Assembly (NCBI GenBank): GCA_019321725.1 | Contig: CM033110.1 | Coordinates: 20,639,278-20,703,277, forward strand | DNA from: Paulownia fortunei | Lineage: Eukaryota; Streptophyta; Magnoliopsida; Lamiales; Paulowniaceae | Direction of reading: 5' to 3' | Length of the DNA: 64,000 nt | Part shown: positions 11,322 to 24,100 of the stretch, in pieces | How positions within the stretch are numbered: position 1 is the first letter of the stretch | Layout: each line of letters opens with the position of its first letter | The notes under the pieces: model-generated | The model's database searches: none | Told to the model about the DNA's origin: nothing | What the model saw: only the letters and a program-made list of their open reading frames with translations | Position numbers and translations under genes: made by a program

Positions 11322-14300
11322 ATGCTACAAAAACCCTCTTACGTTCTCTTGTTAGTATTCATTCTCAGATTCCCCGTCACCACCGTTTGCCTCGGCGGCG
11401 GCCCTGCTGACTCGCTGACCTCTCTGCCGGCCGACGCTGTCTCTCTGCTGGCATTCAAGTCGGAGGCGGACTTAGATAACAAGCTCCTGTACACAATAAA
11501 CGAACGCTTCGATTACTGCCAATGGCAAGGCGTCAAATGCGCCCAAGGCCGTGTTGTACGCTACGTTGTTCAAAGCTTCGGCCTCCGGGGTACCGTCCCT
11601 TCCGCCACCCTCAGCCGCCTCGACCAGCTCCGAGTCCTGAGTCTCAAAAACAACTCGCTCTTCGGCCCCCTCCCCGATTTCTCCCCTCTCATCAATCTCA
11701 AAACTATCTTCTTCGACCACAACTATTTTTCCGGAACATTTCCTCTCTCCCTTTTGTCGCTCCACCGTCTCTTGATTCTTGATTTGTCTCACAACAACTT
11801 CACCGGTTTGCTACCGGAAAACCTGACAGTTTTGGACCGCTTGGGATATCTCCGCCTCGATTCGAACAGATTTAATGGGCCTATTCCTCCGTTGAATCAA
11901 ACAACCTTGGAAGTGTTTAATGTTTCAAATAATAATCTCACCGGTCCAATACCCGTCACCTCAACTCTCAAAAAGTTCAAGATTTTTTCATTTATGTACA
12001 ATCCGAATATCTGTGGGGAGATTATTAACAAGCCGTGCCGCGATTCCCCTTTCTTTAACTCGTCTTCTGGAAGCGGCGGCGCCGTGTCATCACCGCCGAC
12101 GCCGCTTCTGCAGAATGCGCAGTCACAGCAAGGATTAAGTGATATTTCTCACCCGGCTCAGAAAAAACATAATAGAAATGTGGGCTTGATTTTAGGCTTT
12201 GTGACTGGGACTCTGATTCTAATGGCAGCTGTTTTGAGTCTCGTGGCTTTATTCAGAAAAAGAAGAGAAGATAATGAAGAAAGAGAACAGATTGAAGGAA
12301 AAGTAGAAACTCATTGTACTGATGAAACCACAAATACTAAAGCTCCAAGGGACACAACTTTCTTTTCACTCCAAGCTGATGAAAATGCATATTCTGAAAG
12401 TCCTGAAGCCAAAAAATTGAAATCTCCTCAGCAGAAAAGAGTAATAAAAAGTGGAAGTTTAGTATTTTGTTCAGGGGAGGAAGAACTATACACATTAGAG
12501 CAGTTAATGAGGGCATCAGCTGAGCTACTGGGGAGGGGCACCATGGGTACCACATATAAAGCTGTGATGGCTAGCCAGTTGATTGTGTCTGTGAAAAGAT
12601 TGGATGCATGTAAAACTGCCATTACCAGTGGTGAGGAATTTGAGCAATATATGGAGACTGTTGGCGTGCTGAGGCATCCCAATTTGGTTCCTGTCAGAGC
12701 TTATTTTCAGGCTAAACAAGAAAGGTTGATTATTTTCGATTATCAGCCTAATGGAAGTCTCTTCAGTCTTATCCACGGTAAATTTCTAAAACTCTTGTGT
12801 ATTCACTGATTTGAAGCTGTTTTAAGTCATCTAGCTAAACCTATCACTTTTGTGAGTTAATACAGTTTGGGATTTAGCTCGAGTTTTATTCACTGACCTA
12901 ATTAGTTCGGTATATTAGCTAGTTGTTTATTGGCTTCAACTTGGGCTATAACTAAGTCCATATTAAATTTTTTTACTCACGAGTTCAAGATCTTAAAATG
13001 CAACTCAAATAGCTTAATGTAAAGAAATAAATAGTAGGTTTCTTTTCTTTCTATTTCTGTGTTTTTTGTTGTGGGAACTAGGGGGTTGGAGGGAAGTGAG
13101 GATGGTATAGTGTGGACCTGTGTATGAAATGTGTGGTGAGAGGGGCTGGAATAACTTTTCTTTTCTGGGTGTGTGGAATGGCTGTAGCGTAGTGGATTGA
13201 TCAGTGTTGCAGAGACTTTCTTGGCTTTAGATAGAAAATGGGCTCCCACTGGCTTTGTTGCTACCGACAATTATGGTGCTGAGATCAAGTCAAAATATTT
13301 TTTGGTATTTGTATGATGCCACAGTTAGTAACATGGTATGCTTTTGTGGGGTCTAATGGTGATATGCCGCATAAGTTGAATTCTGACATTCTTGGTTTGT
13401 TATGTTATGGCAGTAGCATATTATTAGGTGCCTACCATATTGATTGTTTGAGTGGAGTAAGCATTGCATCAGTCTTGTGGCACGAGTGGGAATAGGTATG
13501 TTGGAGTTAGAACTTAGAACACAAAGTGGTTCATAAGGGCATACAATTAAACTATTTTGGAGAATATTTTTATTGATCATTATTCTATAATATAATGTGT
13601 GTATTATGTTGGGTTTGGTGATGAAGTTGAGCAGATTTTATGTGAAAATCATGGGCTGTTCGTAAAAATTCTTGCGGGAGTTCTATTTTAAAGAATTAAG
13701 AAGGTGATGTTCTCTGGAACTTGACATGGAAAATGAAATTTTGAGAATTCGGAAAATTAGAAAAGATCCATCCAGACACAGTAAAATGCAAATTGGCCAG
13801 TTAAAGTGGGGCTTTTAGTTGGTCAAACTAACTTTGCAATTATGAATGAGCATAAGAGGAAATGTTCAAAGTTTGTGTGTTTAAAGTTTTGTGCTAGGTT
13901 AACTGAGGTTTTAATGGTCTAAACTCAAGCTGGGATCCGTAAATTTATTTATTATGTACCCCATAAAGCACATGATGGTTTAACAACTCATTTCAAGCTT
14001 AGCAATATGATAAGGCTTAGCTCATTTTAGTCTTGTGTTGACCTTGAACGAGCAGATTCTAAGCGGCTCAAGTCTATCTATGGCTGCAAGAGATGGAAGA
14101 AAGTTTCAAGAACCCTATTAAGAAGAAGAAAGAAGTATCTTATCATTTTATTGACACCTGGAACTAGCTAAACTGGGTAGTAGTCAATGACAGAAATCAA
14201 TTCTAGATGCATGTTGTCTTTTTTTCTTAAATAAATACTAGGGAAACTTCCATTTAGTGCTTTAAATTGATAATCATATTTTATGTTGCAGCACTGGTTT

Positions 14301-15167
14301 TTAGCACCATGTATATTATTTCAAGAATAATTCAGGGTTCCAACTTCTCGACTTGATGTATTAATAGTTAATTTTTATTATGAGTTTTCAATTCTGGAAC
14401 TGCTAAATTTCCAAATAGATGATCTGGTGACGTAGTTTGATTCGTACCAAAGTCCTTCACTAGCATATGCACTAGGAGTTTCAATTTTTTTCTTAACTTT
14501 CCGGACTTTACAATGGAGCTGAGGTGCCAAGAAAATTTTTGTATTGTACAAAAGATCTATTTCAATCTTTCATCTTGATGCCTCCTTGAACTTGTGATTT
14601 TTAGGTTCAAGATCAACCAGGGCAAAGCCTCTTCACTGGACGTCATGTCTGAAAATTGCAGAAGATGTGGCTCAGGGCCTAGCCTACATCCATCAAGCAT
14701 CAAAATTTGTACATGGAAACCTGAAATCTTCCAATGTTCTGCTGGGGTCTGATTTTGAGGCGTGCATCACAGATTACTGCCTGGCGATTCTTGCAGACAC
14801 CTCATCTGATGATGATCCTGATTTTGCTGGCTATAGAGCCCCTGAAATACGAAAATCAGCACGCAGAGCCACTGCCAAGTCTGATGTCTATGCTTTTGGT
14901 GTCCTCTTATTAGAGCTTTTGACCGGCAAGCCGCCATCCCAGCATCCCTTCCTTGCGCCTCCTGATATGCCCGACTGGGTTCGAGCAATGAGGGACGATG
15001 ATAGCGAGGATGACATGCGACTTAGAATGCTAGTTGAGGTGGCTAGCATCTGTAGCTTGACGTCGCCGGAGCAGAGGCCAACAATGTGGCAGGTTTTGAA
15101 GATGATCACAAATATAAAGGAGATTATGGACGATAGTTCGAGGGTTGCGCGTGATGGTTACTCGTGA
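11322..15167 (+). CDS. LRR receptor-like kinase with inactive kinase domain
   Basis: Single-pass plasma-membrane receptor-like protein of LRR subfamily III, like Arabidopsis At5g67200/At3g50230 by recollection. Two exons, 11322-12777 and 14605-15167, joined by a 1.83-kb intron split as Gly G|GT; 672 aa, the usual family length. Order: signal peptide (about 1-23); LRR N-cap with [10 protein letters not shown]; about five LRRs ([39 protein letters not shown]); Ser/Pro-rich juxtamembrane stretch; membrane helix (about 287-310); acidic linker; kinase-like domain from about 393. The glycine loop is degenerate ([13 protein letters not shown]). A Lys is kept in VSVKRLD. The catalytic HRD is HGN (residues 522-524) and DFG is DYC, so phosphotransfer is unlikely and a scaffold or co-receptor role is inferred. 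The intron holds no gene I can recognise. No damage seen. Confidence 0.95.
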
Positions 15168-16668
15168 CATGGGATTTTACATATGTGCTGCCAGCCACTC
15201 AAATGAACTGGCAAAAGGGGCATACTAACTGATGCATCCCAAGAAGAAAAACCCCAAAAAAGTTAAATGGGTGAAGAACTTAAAGAGTGAGTCCCTTTAT
15301 TATAGCCTTTCCTCCAGGGCTTGAAAACTATAAAGGGCGGATTGGCCCTTTGATGTATTAGTGTCTTTTATTTTCGAAGAATAGATGCTAACAAAATTAA
15401 TTTTTGAAGGCACTGATCCTAAAAATTGTGCTTAGCCAAAAGTCATTACATCTACATAGCTCCAAATTTAGAGTCATTTTGGTATGGTGTGCTATGGGTT
15501 ATGGTAAAGTTTTGACGAATTTATTTTACGCAAGATTCAACAGATTTTGGGCGAATTGAATATATTAAAATTTACATTTGATTTAAAATTTATAATTACA
15601 TTTGTGTTATTTTCTCATTACATTCAGCTACATTAACATAAATGTTCAAACCATCTCTTATTTTGTTAGAGTGCATATTTTGATAGAAATAAAATTTTGT
15701 TGATTTAATTTTTCTTTTTCTTTTTGTTTAATTAGATTGGAGATCGAACAAATTTGAAATGCGTCGTGTTGGAGTCCATATATCTGTTACAGAAATTCAA
15801 TTTCAAGCAATGGGATTAGGTAATTCCCTAAGGCCTCCGTATATCTGTTATAGAAAATCAATTTCACGCAATTGGATTAGGTAATTCCCAAACCTCTTGT
15901 TCGAATTTATGGAGGGAATTAATAAGATTGATTAGATAAAATAAAATTATATTATTTATAGAAATTATAATATGTCACGTGAAATGACTAAATTTGGCCA
16001 TCGGAAGTCACGGCAAGTCACTAGACAAGTTAGAAAGGATGATGGATGATATGAGTCATATGATTCGATTCATCATATTTATATAATTGTGATCATTTGC
16101 ATCTGCTTGTTTTATTTCTGTTTTACAAAATAAATGCCATATGTAGATGAATGAGAAATTACTCGTTTCTTTCACATGGGAAAATACTAGACAAAAAGTG
16201 GAAACAGTTTTGTCACCAGCTGGGTTGCAATTTCGCAACTTGCAGCAACCGCACGCGTTTTCCACGTGAGGGCACCCACCTAGTGGCGTGGTTTTCACGC
16301 TAGAATCAGAAATAGGAGAAGATTTTCACTTTGACTTTTCCACTAATGGCATTAAAAAATGACCCCCAGAAAAAAAAAAAAAAAAAAAAAGATGCAACAA
16401 AATCAACAATATCCGACGGTGTCAGCATTATTTTTTAATATCTTATTTCGGCCCCAACCGTCCTACGAGATTCAATCCGAACCGTCCATTCTCTCCATCA
16501 GATTCATCCAGTCATGGGAAAGGAGAAAATTGGAAAAAAAAAGAGAAGAAAAAGAAAAAATTGTCTCCCCTCCACTCGTCTCTCCCCTTTTAAAAGACGA
16601 AGCCGAGTAGTCGACAGCTCCAAAGGGCTGCTCATATTGTAGAGAGAGAGAATATTTTTTGGATAAGA
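15168..16668. other. Spacer between receptor kinase and SCE1
   Basis: About 1.5 kb between two plus-strand genes, holding the 3' UTR of the receptor kinase and the promoter and leader of SCE1. A TTTTAAAAG stretch near 16588 and an AGAGAGAGAG run near 16641-16650 precede the SCE1 start. A 20-nt A run lies near 16371-16390. A tandem duplication at 15775-15890 is listed separately. No gene recognised. Confidence 0.6.
15775..15890. repeat. Tandem duplication, period 62
   Basis: Two copies of about 54 nt (15775-15828 and 15837-15890). They share tatatctgtta, caatttca, ggattaggtaattccc and spacing, with scattered mismatches. It is probably an old local duplication downstream of the receptor kinase gene. 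Confidence 0.75.
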
Positions 16669-19600
16669 ATGTCTGGAGGAATTGCGCGCGGACGACTCGC
16701 GGAGGAACGCAAAGCCTGGCGGAAGAATCATCCCCATGTTCGATCACGTTTCTTAGCATTTTTTTTTTATATATGTTGTGGTTTATTTTTTATTCTTGTT
16801 TATGTTGATGAGTTTTGATTAGTTTTTTTTGGTTTTTTTTTTTTTAAAGGGTTTTGTGGCTAAACCAGAGACCCTTCCTGATGGTACAGTGAATTTGATG
16901 GTGTGGCACTGCACTATCCCTGGTAAGGCCGGGGTAAGTATTTCACAATCTTACTGTTCAACCTTATTTTGAGTACTTAAATGACTTTTTTAATTGTGGG
17001 ATGCATTTTGTGTGGGTTGAGGTTAGATGAGAGTTGAACTTCCTTAGAATTCTAGGTTTGCTTTTGAAAAGATATAGTAGTGTTATGTACCAGTTGTTTG
17101 AAGCTGATTTAATAGACATATCAGTAGGTTAATTGTTAGCAGGCGCCAGCACTTGCTTATTGTTGAATATCTTTTCCTATGAAGTCACTATCTATTTGAA
17201 TGATGTGGTAATCTACTTATATTCTGGCAGGTAGATAATTTCGGAGTAGATGTTTGTTAATAATTATATAAATCCCTGTGATTTATTTTTGCTTTTTTGC
17301 GAGCAGCTTTGATTTAGTTTTGTACGCATCCACATATTCATTGTATATTATTTGATCCCATTTGAACGATAGTGCTGGAAAGTGTTTCATTCACATTGTG
17401 CCGTAAGAATGCAAGATGTTGGTTTCGCTCTGACCTAGGTGTGCTTAATAGATGAACTAATTTGGAGTGTTGTTGATAGGTAACTTGATTGTATCACATA
17501 CATATGATAATCACTTTCTTGTTTCGAATTAGAGAATTATTTACAAGTTTTGCGATGCTTAGTCTCTTTATTTACTTTTTGAACTAGTCTTTGGCTGTTA
17601 TTTCTAGGTAACACATAATTCGATAATGGAATAATTGACCTTTGCACAACTTAGGGTCATTTATCATCAGGTTAAAAAGTTTTGGTCTTTATTTTAGGAA
17701 ACTGACTCCGTTTACCAGTATTCTTGTGAAGAACTGGCACCTAGACTTGTTCTTGCGTAAATTACAATGGGAGTTAAGGCAACTTCTCTCTTTTTCTTCT
17801 CTGTGCTGACAAGACGAGTGTCTTTTTGAAAGACAACCACATTCCTAAGTGACCGGTTTCACTTGCTAAAAGTTCTTGGAATACAGATATAAGAGTTAAT
17901 GATGGCATTTCAAGGGATCTGCGAATCAAAGTGGGTCGGTGGGAGAAATTACATTCTGCCCCATCCCCCGCCTTCCTGTTCTTTACCACTATATTGAAAG
18001 AAAGAAAACTATCATTATTGGATTCCTTGTTATACTGCTTGCATATCTTTATATTTGTTTGCTTTTTGCAATAACTGTGATGTAGTATGATAACATTGTT
18101 GTGATATTTCTTAGCATTAGTTTTATTTCATTGTAGCTAATATGAGATTATGAATGCGGATGACTGCCTATTTTAGCATCCAACACTTTGATTAGAGCAT
18201 GATTTTTTGTTTTAATTTTCTTTAACTTTCAACTGGGAATAGATCGAATTTTATTTATCATAAAGCTAAATTATAATTAAAATTCCATTGAGTCTCAGCA
18301 GTGTGCTTCAACATATCTAATGATTGAGATCCAAAACTTAGCTTATCCTAGAAAGTACTAGTTATCAAATTTACGACCTCTTGGTTTATGTTTATGTTGT
18401 TCGCGTTGAACAAGCGAGGTCATACTAGAGAACAAGTTATTTTGTTTGAAATAAAATATCTCGATTTTTTAGGAGGTTTTCTGAGAGATTACTGGAGACC
18501 AAGTTTAGGTTGAGATGAGAATTCTGATATGAGTCCAATGTTGCCAATATTGATGGGATGATGGCTGTACTGAAACTTGGTTTGGTTTCAGTTCGGGTTT
18601 TAGTTGCTCAATTGCCCACTGTCAGTGGTTACAGGACGCCATTGTCACACGCTGTTTCTTATTTGTTCTTTGTCTTCCAATTTTTGGGGAGTGATATTTG
18701 TTTTGTTTTAAAAGTCTTTACCAATTTCTCTATTTTTTAAATTGGACAAATGGCATTTGTTGCAAGAAATGGCTAGCACTCATTATTTTTTCAGTTGATG
18801 TTAAAATGGATCCACAGAATTTAAATATGGATGTGCTGTTTACAGTATCGTTATAACAATATCTTTTTTATTTTGGCTAGCATGTATATTTGATTCTCAA
18901 TGGTCTTGCAGACTGATTGGGAGGGTGGATATTATCCGCTCACAATGCACTTCAGTGAAGATTATCCAAGCAAACCGCCGAAGTGTAAATTCCCACAAGG
19001 TTTTTTCCATCCTAATGTGTACCCATCTGGAACTGTTTGTCTGTCTATCCTCAATGAAGATAGTGTAAGTGCATTCATGCTGCTTGTTGCATAGTGGCCA
19101 ATCATATGTTACTGCTCATTTGTTATACAAATCTTTATTTTTGTTCTGTTTTGGATCCCTAGGGGTGGCGCCCTGCAATTACAGTGAAGCAAATTTTAGT
19201 GGGCATCCAGGATTTGCTGGATCAGCCAAATCCTGCTGATCCGGCCCAAACTGAGGGATATCATCTTTTTATCCAGGTAATAGAGCTTTTCCTCAACTGA
19301 AACCAGTATTTAGTATTTTTTAGAATTTAGAAAATTATTATAACATCAGTTTTATTTTTGTCATATTACTTGTATTGCATATGTTGAACCTTGTCGGTCT
19401 TCATGTGCGTAGACCAATTACATGGTCCTTCATAATCCAGGAGGTATTCTATCAGCAGTTTTATCTTTTTCATATTGCTTTGTTTTTTTGCAACCTTGTT
19501 AGACTCCACGTGCGTAGACCATTTCCCTGTTCCTTATTCAGGAGTGTGCCTTCTAGCACACAGCATTTTTGAAATATTTCGGATAACAATATTGCACATT

Positions 19601-19937
19601 TATTTGTAACATCAATGTCATTATCAAGTCTACTCCTTCCTGTACGTGGAGAAAACCCAAATAGAAAATATAGTTACTGGATTAAAATAAAATGAAAACT
19701 ATTTCTAAAGTACTAGTATTTTTTGTGTGTGAACAGATTGGTAGGTTTTTTAAATTAATCCTTGAGAAATGAGCGTAAAAGCTGCCTCCAGGTTTTTGTA
19801 ACAGATAGAAAGCTAGTTTCAAAATTGATATCTAATAGCTACATTGACATGCTGAACCATTCTAATGAATGCAGGATGCAGTTGAATACAAGAAGAGGGT
19901 TCGGAACCAGGCCAAGCAGTATCCGCCTCTTGTCTGA
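16669..19937 (+). CDS. SCE1: SUMO-conjugating enzyme E2 (UBC9 type)
   Basis: The single-type SUMO E2: it takes SUMO from the SAE1/SAE2 activating enzyme onto its catalytic cysteine and passes it to target lysines, in nucleus and cytoplasm. Five exons: 16669-16737, 16850-16933, 18912-19064, 19163-19276 and 19875-19937. Together they give 160 aa, exactly the expected length, and every exon ends on a codon boundary. The protein starts [20 protein letters not shown] and has the HPN motif followed by the active site in [13 protein letters not shown] (Cys94). [13 protein letters not shown] and the end KQYPPLV also match plant SCE1. The first exon ends at CAT with the unusual donor GTTCGA. A 2-kb intron 2 (16934-18911) and introns 3 and 4 contain no genes. 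No damage seen; identity essentially certain. Confidence 0.98.
19346..19560. repeat. Diverged tandem duplication in SCE1 intron 4
   Basis: Two units of about 105-110 nt begin near 19346 and 19456. Both start with cagttttat and later carry aaccttgt and a gtgcgtagacca block (near 19406 and 19511). Mismatches are scattered, so it is an old duplication inside the intron before the last SCE1 exon. Confidence 0.65.
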
Positions 19938-21108
19938 GTACAAATTTGTTCTGTTATCTGATTATTGTTTAGTTCTCACGCAAAGTTCTTTGTGAAAAGT
20001 ATTCTATTTAAAAGAAAGGAAGTACCACAGTGGATTGCAAGGCAATGTTGCTTGTTCGTGTGTGTTTTAGTGATAGCTGAACCTGCATATTGCATCAAGA
20101 CCCCCAATTTGGTTAAGTGGCTAACCAGTTGCTCTAAAGTTATGTAGTTCTGCTGATTGTGGAAAATGGTAGAAGATGGCTGATTGTGGTAGATGCTGTC
20201 TTTTAAGTTGTAAAATGACGTTTTGCACTAACTTTTGCTCGATTGATCTCATTTGCATCTAATATCTTGTATTTAGATTTTGGAATCAATCCAATAGCCC
20301 AAGTCAGAGAACCCCTAACTCTACCATTGGTTCAGAGATAAGGGGAGCCATCTTGGAAAATGAACAGAATTAAGCTGTAAGTAAATGTATGTCTACAAAA
20401 CAGATCAGCTTCTACCCCTTCTTTCTCTTGGTTTTGATAACCTTTAGAATGTGCAATGCCTAAAAACTATTAAGGTAAATGTTACTATTTATCCGTGTTT
20501 AACAATGCTCGACTCCGGCTCCTTTCACATGATGAAACCTGCATGTCATAAAAATGAACATCTACACAACACTCATGGTTGAGTTATAAGTTGATAACTC
20601 ATAACTTGTAATAAATTATTAACTTAGATGGATTAGACTATCCATTGAATTAATTAATCCCAATCCAATCCTATGTCTTTAATGTTCTCTATATTTATGA
20701 CGCTATATTATTTATTTTAAAAAATATAATACGACATTGCAAGATACATATACAAAATGAATACACTTTCTATATTGCACAATAAAACAAGGCTTAAATT
20801 TATTTTCAATTGTAGAAGTACTTTTTTCTCTCTGGAGTTTGGATAATAACATTTAAGAAAGTAATTAAATGAAGTAACAAGACTATATGGGCAAAAAGGT
20901 CGACTTTTTCTCGAAGGTAATTAAGTTAGAAATATGGCATAATGACAAGACAGACTGGCCCATCATTCAACTTAAAGGTTTCTCTGAAACTGGGCCTCTC
21001 TCCTAATCGGCCCGACAGTAAAAATTCGTTCCCTTCTCCACACGAAAATGGTCTCCTAGCTTAGGGCACGTCGACGTCGGCGCCATCCATCGAATTTATT
21101 CTTCGTCC
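19938..21108. other. Spacer between SCE1 and the RRM gene
   Basis: About 1.2 kb between two plus-strand genes: the 3' UTR of SCE1 and the promoter and leader of the RRM gene. The last 150 bp before 21109 are richer in C and G, as expected for a leader. Nothing else recognised. Confidence 0.6.
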
Positions 21109-24100
21109 ATGGACGACCTTACAGCTTACTATGCTCCTCCAATCCACCACCCTTATTACCAGCCACCTCCGCCGCCGCCTCCCCCGGGAACGGCACATGC
21201 CCCGCCGACCGAGGTGGCTCAGCCAATTCACGTTCAAACCCAATTCGTCGCCTACGCTCCCCAAATCTACCCGCAGTCCTCCCATGATCAGGTCCGCACG
21301 CTCTTCGTCGCCGGTCTCCCCGAAGATGTGAAGCCTCGAGAAATTTACAATCTCTTCCGTGAATTCCCCGGGTACCAGTCGTCTAATCTCCGTCCCCCTA
21401 CCTCATCTAAAAATCAGGTATGTGTACGGGATTGTTCGTATATGAATTATATGTTTATACGTTACTAGCTTGAATTAATAACTTAAGTGTGTGCTGTGTT
21501 TTGTTTTGCTGCTGTTGTTGTTTTTTTCTTTTTTTTTTTTGGTGGTTATATAGAAGAAATGGGGATTGAAAAGTAGCTAATATGCGTTGTTTAACCTGAA
21601 TTTCTTGACTTTGGTACTGGAACCAAGCTTCATGAATGAATATTGTGGAATTAGCTTGTGCTTTTAGTTTCTAGATGAGTGAGTGAATTGAGTGTACGTG
21701 TACAAAAAGAAAAGGTAATAAAGAGCTGAAATGAAGTTCAATTACTATCCTGGAATTTTGAATCCAGCGCAGCAATGCATGTACACATGTATAGCAAACT
21801 TTTGACCTCATTTTTTTACCTTATTGGTTCCCAAGTAGAGGGGTATGATAACAAATAACTTACTGGATGAGTTTGTGCCACCACTATCAGTGCAGTTCTA
21901 TAACTTAAATTTGATAGGTTTATTTGCCATATGGATTTTAAAATTATCTGTGGTTGCGTCTGATTCAGGCAGGATCGTTGTTTGGTTGGTAAAACCTTTA
22001 GAAATATAAAAACATCACTTCTCTAAGCAGACATTTAGTGTCTGTACGGTTCTACCAGCTGTAAGTCTTGCAACAACTGCAAAGTAACTGTTTTTCTTGA
22101 GGCTTCTGTTTCACAAAATTGTCAAGTTTTAATTAGCAATATATAGTGGACAATAGATGAACCTATGTATTTTGATTGGTTGAACCTTCAATTGTAGTTT
22201 TATGATTTGATGTATTTTCTATTCTGATGTGTGATTTATGTGTTTCCAGCCATTTGCTTTTGCAACTTTTGTGGATCAACAGTCAGCAATCATGGCTTTG
22301 CATGCTTTGAATGTAAGACTCTCTAATACTGTCTTTTTAATAATACTAGAAGGAGCGAATTTGCTCAATATTGTATTTTCCCATTTTCTGAACATAATTT
22401 CTTTGTGGATATATGTTGAAATTGTGGTTGCACATGTATTTATGAAGATCCTTCATATCTGTCTGACGATTGTGTTTGGATATTAATCCAATGGGCAAAT
22501 GGAGAATTGATTGCTAGTAGGAAAAGGAAGCGCCATTAAATAAACATTAAGTTGGAATTTTGTGAGGAGTCAAGGAGAATGAAATGTCTAATTACTGCTC
22601 TTTCTTTTCCCCTTAGATTTATTTTAATCCTAGGGTGGTAGGAAGTTTTGCAGGGACTCTTACTTGTTTTCTCAGAGAAAAACTTTATTACATTGAGGAG
22701 GGGACATAATTTCTCTGAACCCCTAGTAAGGATTATGTGAAGTTCTAAACAGACGATTTTTAGGTAACTTTTTCAAAGACCCCTAGAAAAAGTTGGAAAG
22801 GATGGTTAATTGGAAAACTTCATCATACACTTGAGAGAAACCCAAAGTCAACTAATGAATTCCCTTTTCAGAAGCATGTGTGGCTCGAATGTTACATTTT
22901 AGCTTTTCAGTTGCTTCACTGTTATCAGTCGCAGCCTAAGGTGGTTATTCCTGGTCTTCTATTGCTTCATCTAGGATTCAGGATGCAATTCCGAATTTAA
23001 ATTAATATTCCTGTAGTCATATCTTTCATATGCAACTCATTAAGGACCATAATCAGTGGAATTTTTTGGAAATGGCCTTGTCAGGGGATGGTGTTTGACC
23101 TTGAAAAAGGTTCTACTTTGTACGTTGATCTTGCGAAATCAAATTCCAAGTCGAAGCGCTTAAGAGCAGGTAGATTATACCTTGAATTAAATCTTCCTTT
23201 TTTCTGCTTATTTTTCCTGTTCTCCATGGTTTCTTGACTAATAGCTGATCTCATGAAAGTATGATCCTTACAATCAGATGATGAGAGACAAGGTTCAGAA
23301 AAGAGACGAAAAGGATCTGCTGCTTTTTCGAGGAGCTATGAACCTGGTAAGATATGCTCTTTAGTTTAATTATGCAATGCATATAAGACTTGTCTCCTTT
23401 TGGATCTCACTTTACTGTAGTTTGTGTATTTCTTCTTTATGAGTTATTGTTCTATTCATTTATGTATCCTGCTAGTTAATTCTATGTTGCTGGTCGAATG
23501 GTATTTATTGCTCTCTTTTGAGGCTCTACCTAGTTAGTCACATGGAGGACACATTGTTCTAAGAGCTCACATTACACATGTTTGCACGCTTGGGCACTAG
23601 CAGGTGTTGGCAGCGTTCACATGCCTGGAATGGGTAATTCTGCTTACAACACGATTGGTTATCCTTCCACACAAAGGTCATCTGCACTACTTATGCACAT
23701 TTCTACTACTTGGGCAGTGATTTCTTCAATATGCCCATTGAACTTACATTAAATGATTACTTCTAGCTGAAAGGTTGGGGGCCAAGCAGAAGCACTTGCA
23801 ACATGCCCTATTCCCTGAAGTTAGAGTACTTTGTTAGTCTAGTAAGCGAACAATAATGAAGTGGCACTTCTAATATTTTATCTTTTTTCTTCCAGTCTTG
23901 GAAATGTTGATGGTGGATCGCTGAATGAGGCAGCTACAAAATCGGTAAAGTCTACTTCCTGATCATCTGAGTTTAGATTCTTGAGATGAACTCTTCACCT
24001 ATTTAATTATACACACTGAGGGCTGCCTATTAAAAATATCCTGTCTTTTTAACACTTCGGTGGTCATCTTTATGATTTTGTGTTCCTCGTACTTGGCCAA

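Noticed and set aside
10786..11410. Open frames of 161 and 78 codons upstream of the receptor kinase
   Set aside because: They are low-complexity, cover the likely promoter and leader, and resemble no family. A long C-rich leader explains them better.
11472..12776. Open frames on both strands inside the receptor kinase exon 1
   Set aside because: All overlap the proven LRR and kinase coding sequence in other frames.
16359..16759. Open frames of 77-95 codons before and over SCE1 exon 1
   Set aside because: They are lysine- or phenylalanine-rich readings of A/T tracts in the SCE1 leader and overlap the certain SCE1 exon 1.
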